Assembly: GCF_003425685.1 (NCBI RefSeq)
Contig: NZ_QJKM01000006.1
Coordinates: forward strand, 1 to 64,000
DNA from: Rhizobium terrae
GTDB taxonomy: Bacteria > Pseudomonadota > Alphaproteobacteria > Rhizobiales > Rhizobiaceae
Direction: 5' to 3'
DNA: 64,000 nucleotides
Position 1 is the first letter of the stretch; each line of letters opens with the position of its first letter. Shown here piece after piece: positions 8,849 through 18,174 of this stretch. The translations under genes were made by a program, and so were the position numbers. The notes under the pieces are model-generated. The model worked only from the letters and a program-made list of their open reading frames with translations, searched no databases and was not told the origin of the DNA.

Positions 8849-9859
8849 ATGAGCGCAGAGCCGATCCTCGACATTTCCGGATTGACGACGGTGTTCCGCA
8901 TCGGCGATCGGGAGATCGCTGCCGTCCGCGACCTCAGTCTCAGCGTGGCGACGGGAGAAACCGTGGCGCTGGTCGGCGAGTCCGGCTCGGGAAAATCGGT
9001 GACCAGTCTGTCGATCATGGGCCTCCTGCCGCGCGGTATCGGCCGCATCGCCGCGGGGACGCTTCGTCTCAGGCGAAAATCGGGAGAGACTGTCGAACTG
9101 CAGAACATCGGCGGCGAGGCGCTGCGCCGCGTACGCGGCAATGATATCGGCATGGTGTTTCAGGAGCCGCTGACCAGCCTCAATCCGGTCTACACCATCG
9201 GCGAACAGATTGCCGAACCGATCCGTATCCATCTCGGCAAATCCCATCGGGAAGCCCTGTCGGATGCCATCGAGCGACTGGAGGACGTCGGCATTCCCGA
9301 TCCTAGCCGGCGCGCCGGGCAGTATCCGCATGAATTGTCCGGCGGCATGCGGCAGCGGGCGACCATCGCCATGGCTCTGGCCTGCAACCCGACCCTTCTC
9401 ATCGCCGACGAGCCGACGACGGCCCTCGACGTCACCATTCAGGCGCAGATCCTCGATCTGCTCGGACGGCTGCAGAAGGAGCGCGGCATGGGCATGTTGT
9501 TCGTCACCCATAATCTCGGCGTCGTCGCCGAGATCGCCGATCGCGTCGTCGTCATGTATGCCGGCTCGGTGGTCGAGATCGGCAGCGTGGCGCGGGTTTT
9601 CTCCCGCCCGCGCCATCCTTACACCCAGGGGCTGATGCGTTCGGTGCCGCGGCTCGGAACGGCGACGCTTCTCAAGGAGGCGGGAACGCCGTTGCCGACC
9701 ATCGCGGGGTCGGTCCCGAGCCTCATGAACCTGCCGCAGGGCTGTCCGTTCGCACCCCGATGTCCCCATCGGCTAGAGGCTTGCGAGCAAGCCTATCCGC
9801 CGCTTGCCGACGCTGGCGAGGACCAGTTCAGCCGTTGCATCCGCTGGCAGGAGATCTGA
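8849..9859 (+). CDS. ABC transporter ATP-binding protein, DppD/OppD type
   Basis: This 336-residue ATPase contains Walker A GESGSGKS, the signature LSGGMRQR, Walker [13 protein letters not shown] and the His switch THNLG. The C-terminal oligopeptide extension has the cysteine cluster [14 protein letters not shown], which in relatives can bind an iron-sulfur cluster. The ATG at 8849 follows the aldolase stop by 2 bases, and an in-frame TTG at 8843 overlaps that stop. It forms a heterodimer with the next ATPase to drive the importer. Confidence 0.88.
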   Translation: MSAEPILDISGLTTVFRIGDREIAAVRDLSLSVATGETVALVGESGSGKSVTSLSIMGLLPRGIGRIAAGTLRLRRKSGETVELQNIGGEALRRVRGNDIGMVFQEPLTSLNPVYTIGEQIAEPIRIHLGKSHREALSDAIERLEDVGIPDPSRRAGQYPHELSGGMRQRATIAMALACNPTLLIADEPTTALDVTIQAQILDLLGRLQKERGMGMLFVTHNLGVVAEIADRVVVMYAGSVVEIGSVARVFSRPRHPYTQGLMRSVPRLGTATLLKEAGTPLPTIAGSVPSLMNLPQGCPFAPRCPHRLEACEQAYPPLADAGEDQFSRCIRWQEI

Positions 9860-9862
9860 CCC

Positions 9863-10831
9863 ATGTCACACAAATTTTTTCTTGAGGTCAGCGAGCTCGG
9901 AAAGGACTTCGCTCCGGTGGCGTTCGGGCGCGGACCGGTTGTGCGCGCCGTCCAGAACGTCTCGTTCAACATCAGGCGCGGTGAGGTCGTCGGTCTTGTC
10001 GGCGAATCCGGCAGCGGCAAGACCACCATCGGCCGCATGGTGGCGCAGCTGATCGAACCCACCTCCGGCAGCATCCGTTTTGACGGCGTCGAGACGACGA
10101 GCCTGACGCGTCGCGAGCTCCGCCGCATGCATGCGCGCGTTCAATACATTTTCCAGGACCCCTTCGCCAGCCTGTCGCCACGCATGACGATCGGCGAAAT
10201 CCTCGTGGAAGGGCTGGATATCCAGCGGATCGGCAGCAAATCCGAGCGGGTCGCGAAGGCCGCCCAGGCGCTCGCGTCGGTGGACCTCCCGCCCGATGCG
10301 ATTTCCCGCTATCCGCACGAATTTTCCGGCGGCCAGCGCCAGCGCATCGGCATCGCGCGAGCTCTGACGCTGGCGCCCGAGCTGATCGTCGCCGACGAGC
10401 CGGTATCGGCTCTCGACGTCTCGATCCAGGCCCAGATCGTCAACCTGCTGCGCGACCTGCAGATGCGGCTCGGCCTGACCATGCTGTTCATCGCGCATGA
10501 TCTTGCGGTGGTCGAATATGTCGCCGATACGGTGATCGTGCTCTATCTCGGGCGCATCATGGAAATGGCGCCGAGCCGCGAGCTCTATGCCAGCCCCCAA
10601 CACCCTTATACGCGCGCCCTGCTTTCGGCCGTTCCGTCGCCAGATCCCTCCCGGCACACCGCCCGGCAGATCCTCAAGGGGGATATCCCGAGCCCGGCGA
10701 ACCCTCCCAGCGGCTGTGTTTTCCGTACGCGCTGCCCAGTCGCGATCGAGGCCTGTGCGGGCGCCGTGCCGGCGCTTCGGGAAGGGGCAAAAGGGCATTT
10801 CAAGGCATGCATTCGCGACGATCTCGATTGA
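9863..10831 (+). CDS. ABC transporter ATP-binding protein, DppF/OppF type
   Basis: This 322-residue partner ATPase has Walker [10 protein letters not shown], signature [15 protein letters not shown], Walker [13 protein letters not shown] and switch AHDLAVVEY. The C-terminal extension includes [15 protein letters not shown]. It is the last gene of the operon that begins at 4426; only 3 bases separate it from the upstream ATPase gene. A short hairpin 18 bp after its stop may mark the transcript end. Confidence 0.88.
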   Translation: MSHKFFLEVSELGKDFAPVAFGRGPVVRAVQNVSFNIRRGEVVGLVGESGSGKTTIGRMVAQLIEPTSGSIRFDGVETTSLTRRELRRMHARVQYIFQDPFASLSPRMTIGEILVEGLDIQRIGSKSERVAKAAQALASVDLPPDAISRYPHEFSGGQRQRIGIARALTLAPELIVADEPVSALDVSIQAQIVNLLRDLQMRLGLTMLFIAHDLAVVEYVADTVIVLYLGRIMEMAPSRELYASPQHPYTRALLSAVPSPDPSRHTARQILKGDIPSPANPPSGCVFRTRCPVAIEACAGAVPALREGAKGHFKACIRDDLD

Positions 10832-11142
10832 TCCGACACAACAGAAAGGCTCTCCACCATGGAGAGCGTCTCCCTTGTGGGCTTCGATCAGCTTCGGCGG
10901 GCTGCCTCCTCGCCGACATAGATGAGCTTGCCCGGCTAAATTCACTGGCACGCCAGCCTCTCGGCATGTCCTCCGAGTCCACCAACCAATTGCTACGCAA
11001 GCCCACTTAATCAGAAAATATTCGCTTTACCGACGCACGGGAACTCGCACATTTCACGAGCCGCTCTAAATAGAGCTGCGGCCTATCTTGTTTCTGTCCA
11101 ACCCGCGCGGGCCTCACCCGCGATCCGCAGGAAGTTTCTGTC
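10832..11142. other. 311-bp gap, promoter region of the osmF operon
   Basis: No gene is seen. Near the left end perfect arms GCTCTCC / GGAGAGC (10849-10867) form a short hairpin that could end the upstream transcript, although no T run follows it. The right half should hold the promoter of the OsmF-type operon, but I cannot point to a convincing -35/-10 pair. Confidence 0.4.
10849..10867 (+). terminator. Possible weak terminator after the Dpp-type operon
   Basis: A 7-bp perfect stem GCTCTCC / GGAGAGC with a 5-nt loop lies 18 bp downstream of the last ATPase stop. A T-tract is absent, so function as an intrinsic terminator is uncertain. Confidence 0.35.
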
Positions 11143-12054
11143 ATGTCCTTGAAAAAACAGCTCTTGGGAATTGCTCTGGCGCTCGGCGTTTCCGCCACGA
11201 TGGCCCAGGCGCAGGTCGTCGTCTCCTCGAAGATCGATACGGAAGGCGGCGTCATCGGCAATATCATCCTCGCCATGCTGAAGGCGAACAATATTCAGGC
11301 CACGGATCGCATTCAGCTGGGCGCTACGCCCGTCGTGCGCAAGGCGATCACGGCCGGCGAGATCGACATCTATCCGGAATATACCGGCAACGGCGCCTTC
11401 TTCTTCGAAAAAGGTGACGACCCGGCCTGGAAGGATCCGAAAAAAGCCTACGAAACAGTCAAGAAGCTCGACTACGATGCCAACAAGATCGTCTGGCTGA
11501 CGCCGTCTTCCGCCAACAACACCTGGGCGATCGCGGTCCGCAAGGACGTTGCCGATGCCGCCAAGCTGAAGACGCTGAGCGATCTCGGCAAGTATGTCGC
11601 GGGCGGCGGCAAGATCGTGCTTGCGGCCTCTTCCGAATTCGTCAATTCGGCGGCCGCGCTGCCGGCCTTCCAGACCACCTATGGCTTCAAGCTGAAACCG
11701 GAGCAGCTCATCACGCTCTCGGGCGGCGATACGGCTGCGACGATCGCGGCGGCGGCCAACCAGACCAATGGCGCCAACGCGGCCATGGTGTACGGTACGG
11801 ACGGCGGCATCGCGCCGTCCGGCCTCGTCGTCCTCGATGACGACAAGGGCGTGCAGCCCGTCTACCAGCCGGCGCCGATCATCCGTGAGGACGTTCTGAA
11901 GAAGAACCCGACGATCGAGGCCGTGCTGAAGCCGGTCTTCGAGAAGCTCGATCTCGTGACGCTGCAGGATCTGAATGGCCGTGTCCAGGTGGGCGGCGAG
12001 CCTGCCAAGGCGGTGGCTGAGGATTTCCTCAAGAAGAACGGCTTCCTGAAATAA
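11143..12054 (+). CDS. osmF: Compatible-solute ABC binding protein, OsmF/OpuBC type
   Basis: This 303-residue periplasmic protein belongs to the OpuAC/OpuBC-like group that binds glycine betaine, choline or related quaternary ammonium compounds. The signal peptide ends near AQAQ (residues 21-24). The mature start VVVSSKIDTEGGVIGNIILAML and the TAGEIDIYPEYTGNGAFF segment are highly typical of OsmF (YehZ). It heads an operon with two permeases and an ATPase in the order Z-Y-X-W. Family members serve osmotic stress or low-affinity betaine uptake; no stress promoter could be read here. The exact ligand is not predictable. Confidence 0.85.
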   Translation: MSLKKQLLGIALALGVSATMAQAQVVVSSKIDTEGGVIGNIILAMLKANNIQATDRIQLGATPVVRKAITAGEIDIYPEYTGNGAFFFEKGDDPAWKDPKKAYETVKKLDYDANKIVWLTPSSANNTWAIAVRKDVADAAKLKTLSDLGKYVAGGGKIVLAASSEFVNSAAALPAFQTTYGFKLKPEQLITLSGGDTAATIAAAANQTNGANAAMVYGTDGGIAPSGLVVLDDDKGVQPVYQPAPIIREDVLKKNPTIEAVLKPVFEKLDLVTLQDLNGRVQVGGEPAKAVAEDFLKKNGFLK

Positions 12055-12088
12055 TTCCTACACGGTCGGATTTTCGTGCCACTATAGG

Positions 12089-12116
12089 GCCGGGCACTCG
12101 GATTGCCCGGCTTTTT
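12089..12116 (+). terminator. Intrinsic terminator/attenuator between osmF and the permease gene
   Basis: An 8-bp perfect stem GCCGGGCA / TGCCCGGC with a 7-nt loop is followed directly by TTTTT. It lies 35 bp after the osmF stop and before yehY. Inside an operon this implies partial termination, giving more binding protein than membrane components. Confidence 0.75.
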
Positions 12117-12152
12117 ATCCCCTTTCGTCCCTTGGGGCGCACAGGAGGCGGC

Positions 12153-13319
12153 TTGAGGATCAGGTTCGACAAACTCGGCATCGTGATCGCGCTCATCGCA
12201 GCCTGCGGCGTATTTTTTTCCGCCTTCGCCGTGCTGAAGCCCAACCGCATCCTGCAGGGGCAGGCGAAGACGATCCTGGAGGCGTTGCCGGCGTGGGCCG
12301 GGTGGGGGCTTCTGGTTCTTCTCGCCGTTGCAACCGCCATCGCGCTTTTCCGCATGTCGCCGTGGCTGAAACTGACTGCCGCAGCCGCAGCGCTTGCGGC
12401 ATTGACGATCGCGATCGGCTATGCCGCAAGTTTCCTGACGCCGGCCGGAAACAGCTACGCTCGCGTCTCGCCGGCTTCGGGTTTCTGGATATTGCTCTTC
12501 GCCTTCGCGCTTCTGGCGGCCGATGCATTGACGCGGCTTCAACCGCCGCCGTGGATGCGTGTCCTGTTCCTCGCCATTACCGGGGGCGGAATTGCCCTCC
12601 TGCTGATTTCCGGCAGCTGGGACGGGCTCTCGATCATGAAGGAATATGGAGGCCGCGCCGATGTGTTCTGGATCGAAGCCGGCAAGCACGTGACGCTGGC
12701 GCTCGGCTCTCTGTTTGCCGCCGTGCTTGCAGGCCTGCCGCTCGGCATTCTCTGTCATCGGGTGACATGGCTGAGAACCGGCGTCCTCAATACGTTGAAC
12801 CTCGTCCAGACCATTCCTTCGATCGCGCTGTTCGGCATTCTGATCGGGCCGCTCGCCTGGATCGCTGCGACGGTGCCCGGAGCGGCTGCGCTCGGCATCC
12901 GGGGCATTGGTGCTGCTCCGGCCTTCGTGGCGCTTTTCCTTTATTCGCTTCTGCCGGTGGTCGCCAATACGGTGGTGGGGTTGGCGGGCGTACCCCCCGA
13001 GGCAAACGACGCCGCCCGCGGCATCGGCATGACCGACCGGCAGCGGCTGTTCCAGGTCGAATTTCCGCTGGCCCTGCCGGTGATCCTGACGGCGATCCGC
13101 ATCGTGCTGGTACAGAACATCGGCATGGCGACGATCGCGGCATTGATCGGCGGCGGCGGGTTCGGCGTCTTCGTCTTTCAGGGCATCGGTCAGACGGCAA
13201 TGGACCTCGTGCTGCTGGGTGCCGTACCAACGGTGGCGCTCGCCTTTGCGGCGGCCGTAATGCTCGATGCGCTGATCGAAGCAAATTCCCGCGTTCCAAA
13301 CGGAGTAAGCGCCGCATGA
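12153..13319 (+). CDS. yehY: Compatible-solute ABC permease, YehY type
   Basis: This 388-residue permease has an unusually long N-terminal region of several hydrophobic helices before the BPD_transp_1 domain, as YehY does. The domain begins near FWIEAGKHVTLALGSL and includes the EAA-type loop PPEANDAARGIGMTDRQRLFQVEFPLALP. The start is TTG at 12153, placed 5 nt after a perfect AGGAGG; a TTG 21 bases earlier has no comparable site. The ATPase ATG overlaps its stop. Confidence 0.82.
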   Translation: MRIRFDKLGIVIALIAACGVFFSAFAVLKPNRILQGQAKTILEALPAWAGWGLLVLLAVATAIALFRMSPWLKLTAAAAALAALTIAIGYAASFLTPAGNSYARVSPASGFWILLFAFALLAADALTRLQPPPWMRVLFLAITGGGIALLLISGSWDGLSIMKEYGGRADVFWIEAGKHVTLALGSLFAAVLAGLPLGILCHRVTWLRTGVLNTLNLVQTIPSIALFGILIGPLAWIAATVPGAAALGIRGIGAAPAFVALFLYSLLPVVANTVVGLAGVPPEANDAARGIGMTDRQRLFQVEFPLALPVILTAIRIVLVQNIGMATIAALIGGGGFGVFVFQGIGQTAMDLVLLGAVPTVALAFAAAVMLDALIEANSRVPNGVSAA

Positions 13320-14254
13320 TCGAGATCGACGCCATCACCAAGCGCTATGACGAAAACACCGTCGTGGACAATGTCTCGATGGTTATCGAACCGCGTACCG
13401 TCACAGTCGTGGTCGGTACCTCCGGCTCCGGCAAGACGACGCTGCTTCGGATGATCAACCGACTGGTCGAGCCGACCGAGGGGATGATCCGACTGGACGG
13501 CGAGGATAACCGCGCCATTCCCGGCCACGAGTTGCGGCGGCGGATCGGTTATGCCATCCAAGGGCACGGGCTCTTTCCGCACCGCACGGTGGCGCAGAAT
13601 ATTGCGACGGTGCCGGGCTTGCTCGGCTGGGAGAAATCGCGCATAGACGCCAAGGTCGAGGAACTGCTGACGCTTTTTCAACTCGACGCAAAGACTTTCG
13701 GCCCCCGTTATCCGCACGAACTGTCCGGCGGACAGCAGCAACGTGTCGGAGTTGCCCGGGCGCTGGCAGCCGAACCGAACGTGCTCCTGATGGACGAGCC
13801 ATTCGGCGCGCTCGATCCGATCATCCGCGCCAAGGCTCAAGAGGATCTGCTGGCGATCCAAAGGCATTTCGGCACGACCATCGTGCTCGTCACGCATGAC
13901 ATGAACGAAGCCTTCCATCTGGCTGACAAGATTGCGGTCATGGACAAGGGTAGGGTGCTGCAATACGGGCCGCCGGTGGAACTCGTGCGCGCCCCCGCGG
14001 CGCCTTTCGTCGAGACGCTGATCGGCGACACGGAACGGCCCTTCCGGCTGCTGGCGATTGCCAAAGCCGGCGCCGCCGCCGAACCGGGGGATGCGGATGG
14101 CGAACCCATCCACGAGGACCGCAGCCAGCAGGAGGCGCTTGCGGATCTTCTATGGAGCGGCCGCAACGCTCTGCCGGTCATCTCGGCGACGGGGGTTCCG
14201 ATGGGACGCGTGACCCTTGAGGCTCTTTTGAAGCATGCGGCGAGGCCGCAATGA
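13316..14254 (+). CDS. yehX: Compatible-solute ABC ATPase, YehX/OpuCA type
   Basis: This 312-residue ATPase has Walker A GTSGSGKTT, a QGHGLFPHRT Q-loop, signature LSGGQQQRVGVARAL, Walker B VLLMDEPFGALD and THDMNEAFHLAD. Beyond residue 240 there is a short C-terminal regulatory part (ALPVISATGVPMGRVTLEALL) reminiscent of one CBS module rather than the two seen in OpuA ATPases. The start codon overlaps the upstream stop as ATGA, and its own stop overlaps the next start the same way. Confidence 0.87.
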   Translation: MIEIDAITKRYDENTVVDNVSMVIEPRTVTVVVGTSGSGKTTLLRMINRLVEPTEGMIRLDGEDNRAIPGHELRRRIGYAIQGHGLFPHRTVAQNIATVPGLLGWEKSRIDAKVEELLTLFQLDAKTFGPRYPHELSGGQQQRVGVARALAAEPNVLLMDEPFGALDPIIRAKAQEDLLAIQRHFGTTIVLVTHDMNEAFHLADKIAVMDKGRVLQYGPPVELVRAPAAPFVETLIGDTERPFRLLAIAKAGAAAEPGDADGEPIHEDRSQQEALADLLWSGRNALPVISATGVPMGRVTLEALLKHAARPQ

Positions 14255-14994
14255 AAGCCTGGATGCCGGTCATCCTGCGCGGCCTGCTCCTGGTACTGCT
14301 GGTCGCCTTCCTGCTGTCGCCGGGAAGTTTCGAGCCGCTGCTCAAACCTCTGGTGCAGCAGAACGCGCCTGCCATCTACAACCAGGGAAGCCTGCTCGAT
14401 CTGACGCTGCAGCACTTACGGACGGTCTTTGCGGCAACGCTTGCCGCAACGATCATCGCCATCATGCTGGCAATCCTCGTCACCCGGCCATTCGGGGCGG
14501 AGTTCCTGCCGCTGTCCCGCAGCCTCGTGAATATCGGTCAGACATTTCCGCCGGTCGCCGTGCTGGCTCTGGCGGTGCCGGCCGTCGGGTTCGGGGAGAA
14601 ACCGACGCTGATCGCGCTGTTTCTCTACGGTCTGCTGCCTATTTTCGAGAACACCTTGACGGCGCTGACCAACCTGCCGCGCTCGGTCATGGAGGCTGCG
14701 CGGGGAGCCGGGATGACCGACCTCCAGCGGCTCATGAAGGTCGAGTTGCCGCTTTCCCTGCCGGTCATGGTCGCCGGCATCCGGCTTTCGGTCACTATCA
14801 GCCTGGCGACGGCGACGATCGGTTCTACGGTGGCGGCGAAAACACTGGGCGAAGTGATCATCGCCGGGCTGCAGTCGAACAACCTTGCCTTCATTCTGCA
14901 AGGCGGGCTGATCGTCGGAGTGCTGGCAGTGCTGATCTATGACGGGCTTTCGGCCATCGAAAGGCTGCTCACGCGCCGCCTTGGCATAACCTGA
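14251..14994 (+). CDS. yehW: Compatible-solute ABC permease, YehW type
   Basis: This 247-residue permease is the second membrane subunit. It carries a periplasmic N-terminal segment, then the BPD_transp_1 domain with SVMEAARGAGMTDLQRLMKVELPLSLPVM as the ATPase-docking loop. It is translationally coupled to the ATPase gene by an ATGA overlap and ends the operon. A small CTTGCT/AGCAAG stem (14996-15011) follows. Confidence 0.86.
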   Translation: MKAWMPVILRGLLLVLLVAFLLSPGSFEPLLKPLVQQNAPAIYNQGSLLDLTLQHLRTVFAATLAATIIAIMLAILVTRPFGAEFLPLSRSLVNIGQTFPPVAVLALAVPAVGFGEKPTLIALFLYGLLPIFENTLTALTNLPRSVMEAARGAGMTDLQRLMKVELPLSLPVMVAGIRLSVTISLATATIGSTVAAKTLGEVIIAGLQSNNLAFILQGGLIVGVLAVLIYDGLSAIERLLTRRLGIT

Positions 14995-14995
14995 C

Positions 14996-15011
14996 CTTGC
15001 TGCCGAGCAAG
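14996..15011. terminator. Short hairpin between convergent yehW and EamA genes
   Basis: 6-bp arms CTTGCT and AGCAAG surround a 4-nt loop directly after the yehW stop. The stem is weak and has no T run. It is the only candidate end signal in the 55-bp convergent gap. Confidence 0.3.
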
Positions 15012-15049
15012 ACCTGGCGAAAAACCGCCGACACCTTCTTGAGATTATT

Positions 15050-15970
15050 TCAGCCGTGGCTTGAATCGGTCGGCACGACCGGTTCCGCATCCTGTTTCAG
15101 GTTGCCGCGGTGGAAGATGAACAGGCCGGCGATGACGATGATGCCGGCGCCGATCAGCGTCTGCGCGTCCGGGAGATCGCCGAAGAACAGCCAGCCCAGC
15201 ACGACGGCCCAGATGAGCAGCGTGTATTGCAGCGGTGCGAGAACCGAGGCGGGCGCAAGCTTTAGCGAGCGGGTGATCAGCAGATGCGCGATGCAGGCGA
15301 CGATGCCGAGCAGCAGCAGCGCCAGCAACTGGCCGAAATTGAACGGGCTCCAATGGCCGATGCTTAGAACAATACCCGCGATGAGGCCCGCGATCGTCTG
15401 CCAGGTGACCAGCGTCACATCCGAGGTGGCGCGCAGCCAGCGGTTCAGAACCAAGGTCAGCGCGAAGGAGAAGCTGCCGATGAGGCCGAAGATCGATGGC
15501 CAGGACAACATTTCGGAGGAGGGGCGCAGCGCAATCACGACACCGGCGAAACCGATCAGCACGGCCAGCCAGCGGCGCCAGCCGATCCGCTCGCCGAGCA
15601 GGAAATGCGACAGCGCCGCCACATAGATCGGTCCCGCCATGTAAAACGTCATGACGTCGGCAAGCGGCAGGTAGGTGACGGCGGCATAGAAAAGCGCCAG
15701 GTCGCCGGTGGCGAAGACGACGCGCATCACCTGCAATGCCGGCCTTTCCACTTTGTAGAGGGCGGAAACCGGCTGGCGGACCAGCATCGGGCCGAGGATG
15801 AAAAAGGCGCCGAAGGAGCGGATGACCAGAACCTGGCCGACCGAGAAACTGGCGACCAGCCATTTGCCCATGGCGTCGTTCAGCGAGAACATGAAATCGC
15901 CGAGCAGCATCAGCAAGACGCCGATCAACACCGCATTGCCGCCTGCCGCGTAAGCTGCTCTTTTGGTCAT
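15050..15970 (-). CDS. EamA/DMT-family transporter
   Basis: This 306-residue membrane protein of the drug/metabolite transporter superfamily has ten predicted helices in two EamA repeats (about residues 15-145 and 155-290). The ATG at 15970 was preferred; the open frame continues upstream through the end of anmK but reads as shadow sequence. It is the last gene of the minus-strand peptidoglycan-recycling block, 43 bp beyond the anmK stop. It could export a by-product of recycling, but family membership alone does not say what it carries. Confidence 0.8.
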   Translation of the reverse strand: MTKRAAYAAGGNAVLIGVLLMLLGDFMFSLNDAMGKWLVASFSVGQVLVIRSFGAFFILGPMLVRQPVSALYKVERPALQVMRVVFATGDLALFYAAVTYLPLADVMTFYMAGPIYVAALSHFLLGERIGWRRWLAVLIGFAGVVIALRPSSEMLSWPSIFGLIGSFSFALTLVLNRWLRATSDVTLVTWQTIAGLIAGIVLSIGHWSPFNFGQLLALLLLGIVACIAHLLITRSLKLAPASVLAPLQYTLLIWAVVLGWLFFGDLPDAQTLIGAGIIVIAGLFIFHRGNLKQDAEPVVPTDSSHG

Positions 15971-16013
15971 GATGTTCGAGTGCTCCTGGCGACAAGTATT
16001 TGAAAGCTGGGGC

Positions 16014-17129
16014 TTACCCCGCGAGCCGGCCGCCTTGCAAGGGTTTTGGCGCACCGGTGGTTGTCGGGAAGCTGATCGGCATGCCGCGCAGAACGCGAAC
16101 CGCAAGGAAAGCGAAGCATTCGGCCTCCACTGCATCGCCGCGCCAGCCGAACTGGTCGGCGGAAACGGCGGTGACGCCGGCACGGCTTTCGAGCATCGAC
16201 ATGATCGTCGGATTGTGCCGGCCGCCGCCGCTGACGATCAACCGCTTCGGACGGTGCGGCAGCATGTCGAGCGCCTTGCCGACGGCAGAGGCGGTGAAAG
16301 CGGAAAGCGTGGCGGCACCCGTTGCATCGTCAAGGCCGTCCGCCATGGCGGCGGTGAAATCGAAACGGTCGAGCGATTTTGGATAGGGCGCGGTGAGATA
16401 GGGGTGCTCGAGCAACTTGGCGAGGCGTTCCTCGTCCACCTTGCCGGAGGCGCCGAGTGCGCCCCCCCGGTCCATGTCGCCCAGGCTGCGGGCCTTCATG
16501 AAATCGTTCAGCGGCGCATTGGCGGGGCCGGTATCGAAGGCGATGACGAGGTCCTTGCCGTCCCACCAGGTGATGTTGGCAACGCCACCGAGATTGAGAA
16601 CGGCGGTATCGCCGGACGTATCGAGGCCACGAAGCAGGGCCGCGTGATAGGCGGCAGCAAGCGGGGCGCCCTGGCCGCCGGCGCGGACATCCGCCGAGCG
16701 GAAATCATAGGCGACCTTGCAGCCGAGGATCGAGGCCATCAGCGCGCCGTCGCCGAGCTGACGGGTGGCACCGATGCGCTCCTTTGTCGGGGCGCGGTGC
16801 AATACGCTCTGGCCGTGGAAACCGACGATGCCGATATCGGCCATGGCGAGGCCGGCGGTCTCCACCAGTTCCCTAACGGCCTGCGACTGGGCGCGGGTCA
16901 ATGCTTCCTCGGCTTTCGCGAAGATCGCCGGATCTGCGCCTTCGAAGTTCCACACGCGGGCCTGCTGCAGCGTCTCCTCCAGCAGCGAGCGGATTTCCTG
17001 CGGATAGGGGGCGAGCGTGTAGGCGCCGAACGTCTCGATCGTCTCGCCGTCCGTTTTCAGGAGCGCAACGTCGATATTGCCGTCGAGAACCGTTCCGGTC
17101 ATCAGGCCAACGGCCCAGATTGGCTGCAT
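16014..17129 (-). CDS. anmK: Anhydro-N-acetylmuramic acid kinase
   Basis: The 371-residue AnmK hydrolyses the 1,6-anhydro ring of anhMurNAc and phosphorylates it to MurNAc-6-phosphate, in the cytoplasm. Typical segments are [10 protein letters not shown] at residues 8-17 (phosphate-binding), [24 protein letters not shown] with the catalytic region, and [12 protein letters not shown]. Length matches the family (about 370). The ATG at 17129 has GAGGAG upstream. It sits 13 bp after the serine hydrolase gene in the same operon as the importer and upstream of MurQ's reaction: its product is the MurQ substrate encoded at 23570-24493. Confidence 0.93.
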   Translation of the reverse strand: MQPIWAVGLMTGTVLDGNIDVALLKTDGETIETFGAYTLAPYPQEIRSLLEETLQQARVWNFEGADPAIFAKAEEALTRAQSQAVRELVETAGLAMADIGIVGFHGQSVLHRAPTKERIGATRQLGDGALMASILGCKVAYDFRSADVRAGGQGAPLAAAYHAALLRGLDTSGDTAVLNLGGVANITWWDGKDLVIAFDTGPANAPLNDFMKARSLGDMDRGGALGASGKVDEERLAKLLEHPYLTAPYPKSLDRFDFTAAMADGLDDATGAATLSAFTASAVGKALDMLPHRPKRLIVSGGGRHNPTIMSMLESRAGVTAVSADQFGWRGDAVEAECFAFLAVRVLRGMPISFPTTTGAPKPLQGGRLAG

Positions 17130-17142
17130 AGTCCAGCTCCTC

Positions 17143-18174
17143 TCAAGACTGATAGGCGAGATCGCCGACCGCTTGCCGCAGGGCAAGGATGCCGCTGTCG
17201 AAATGGCGGGTCGGATGAACGCGGTTGGTGAGTAGGGTGACCGCGCGGCCCCTCTTGAAATCGATCAGCAGGCTGACGCCGGTGAAGCCGGTATGGCCGA
17301 TCGTGTTACCGCTGCATTGGCTGCCGCCCCACCAGTCGGCGAAGGGATGCTCCCAGCCATGGGTGCGGCGGTTGGAGAGCGGCGTCTGCATCAGCTTCAG
17401 GGCGTTCGCGGAAGCGCCGGTGCCGTCGAGAAGGCCTGTTGCGAAGTCGAGAACCGAGGTCACCGTACCGAACAGGCCGGCATGGCCGGAACCCTGAAGC
17501 GCGTAGCAATTCTCATCATGCACTTCGCCGGATATGACGCGGTGGCGGAAGGCACAGTTTTCCGTCGCGGCGGTGTTTTGCGGATCGGCGGACCAGGAGA
17601 AGCCTTTGCCGGGATCGAGTTCTCGGACGGTCTTCACTTTCGCAAGCCGTTCCAGCACGAAGCCGAGCAGGATGAAGTTGATATCAGAGTAGACCGGCGG
17701 GCCGGCACGCCATTCGCGCTGCAGGATGAAGGCGCGCAGCAGGTCAGGGTCGCGGTCATAGGTGTAGATAGGTTCAACACCGGGGAAGGGCGTCTGGTGG
17801 CCGAGGCACTGGCGGAAGGTGATTTTCCGCTCCCAGGCGTCGGCATTGTACTGGCGGAAATCTGGCAGGTGCGTGATGATCGGCGCGTCGAGATCGATAA
17901 CGCCCTCGTCCACCAACTTGAGGATGCGTGTCGTGGTGAAGATGACCTTGGTCAGCGAGGCTAGGTCGAACCAAGTATCAGGCGTCATCGGTCGTTCGGC
18001 CGGGACGATCTGAGCCGCGCCCATAGCGCGGGTCATGCGGCCATGGTTCAGATCAACCATGCCCAGAATGCCGCCGGGGATGCGCTTAGCGGTGATCGCC
18101 TCTTCCAACGGTTTGAAGGTGCGGTCGAAGACGGCGGTCAATTCGGCGTCTGCGGTCTGGTCTTCCATCGTCAT
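17143..18174 (-). CDS. Beta-lactamase-fold serine hydrolase (class C/esterase family), cytoplasmic
   Basis: This 343-residue beta-lactamase-family protein has the nucleophile motif S73-L-T-K76, a Y-S-D-I-N segment in the position of the YxN motif, and an H-T-G motif near the C-terminus (IGHTGFTG). No signal peptide is present, unlike true beta-lactamases or DD-peptidases. Its ATG overlaps the ATPase stop, placing it between the importer and AnmK. A role in trimming imported muropeptide stems or related esters is a reasonable inference. Antibiotic resistance is unlikely for a cytoplasmic protein. Confidence 0.78.
   Translation of the reverse strand: MTMEDQTADAELTAVFDRTFKPLEEAITAKRIPGGILGMVDLNHGRMTRAMGAAQIVPAERPMTPDTWFDLASLTKVIFTTTRILKLVDEGVIDLDAPIITHLPDFRQYNADAWERKITFRQCLGHQTPFPGVEPIYTYDRDPDLLRAFILQREWRAGPPVYSDINFILLGFVLERLAKVKTVRELDPGKGFSWSADPQNTAATENCAFRHRVISGEVHDENCYALQGSGHAGLFGTVTSVLDFATGLLDGTGASANALKLMQTPLSNRRTHGWEHPFADWWGGSQCSGNTIGHTGFTGVSLLIDFKRGRAVTLLTNRVHPTRHFDSGILALRQAVGDLAYQS

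Noticed and set aside
12293..13315. Possible fusion of a long leader to the YehX ATPase
   Set aside because: The leader is an alternative frame of the yehY permease gene; the ATPase starts at 13316 in an ATGA overlap.
17143..18174. Antibiotic-resistance beta-lactamase
   Set aside because: There is no signal peptide, and the context is peptidoglycan recycling; the fold is shared with many esterases and peptidases.
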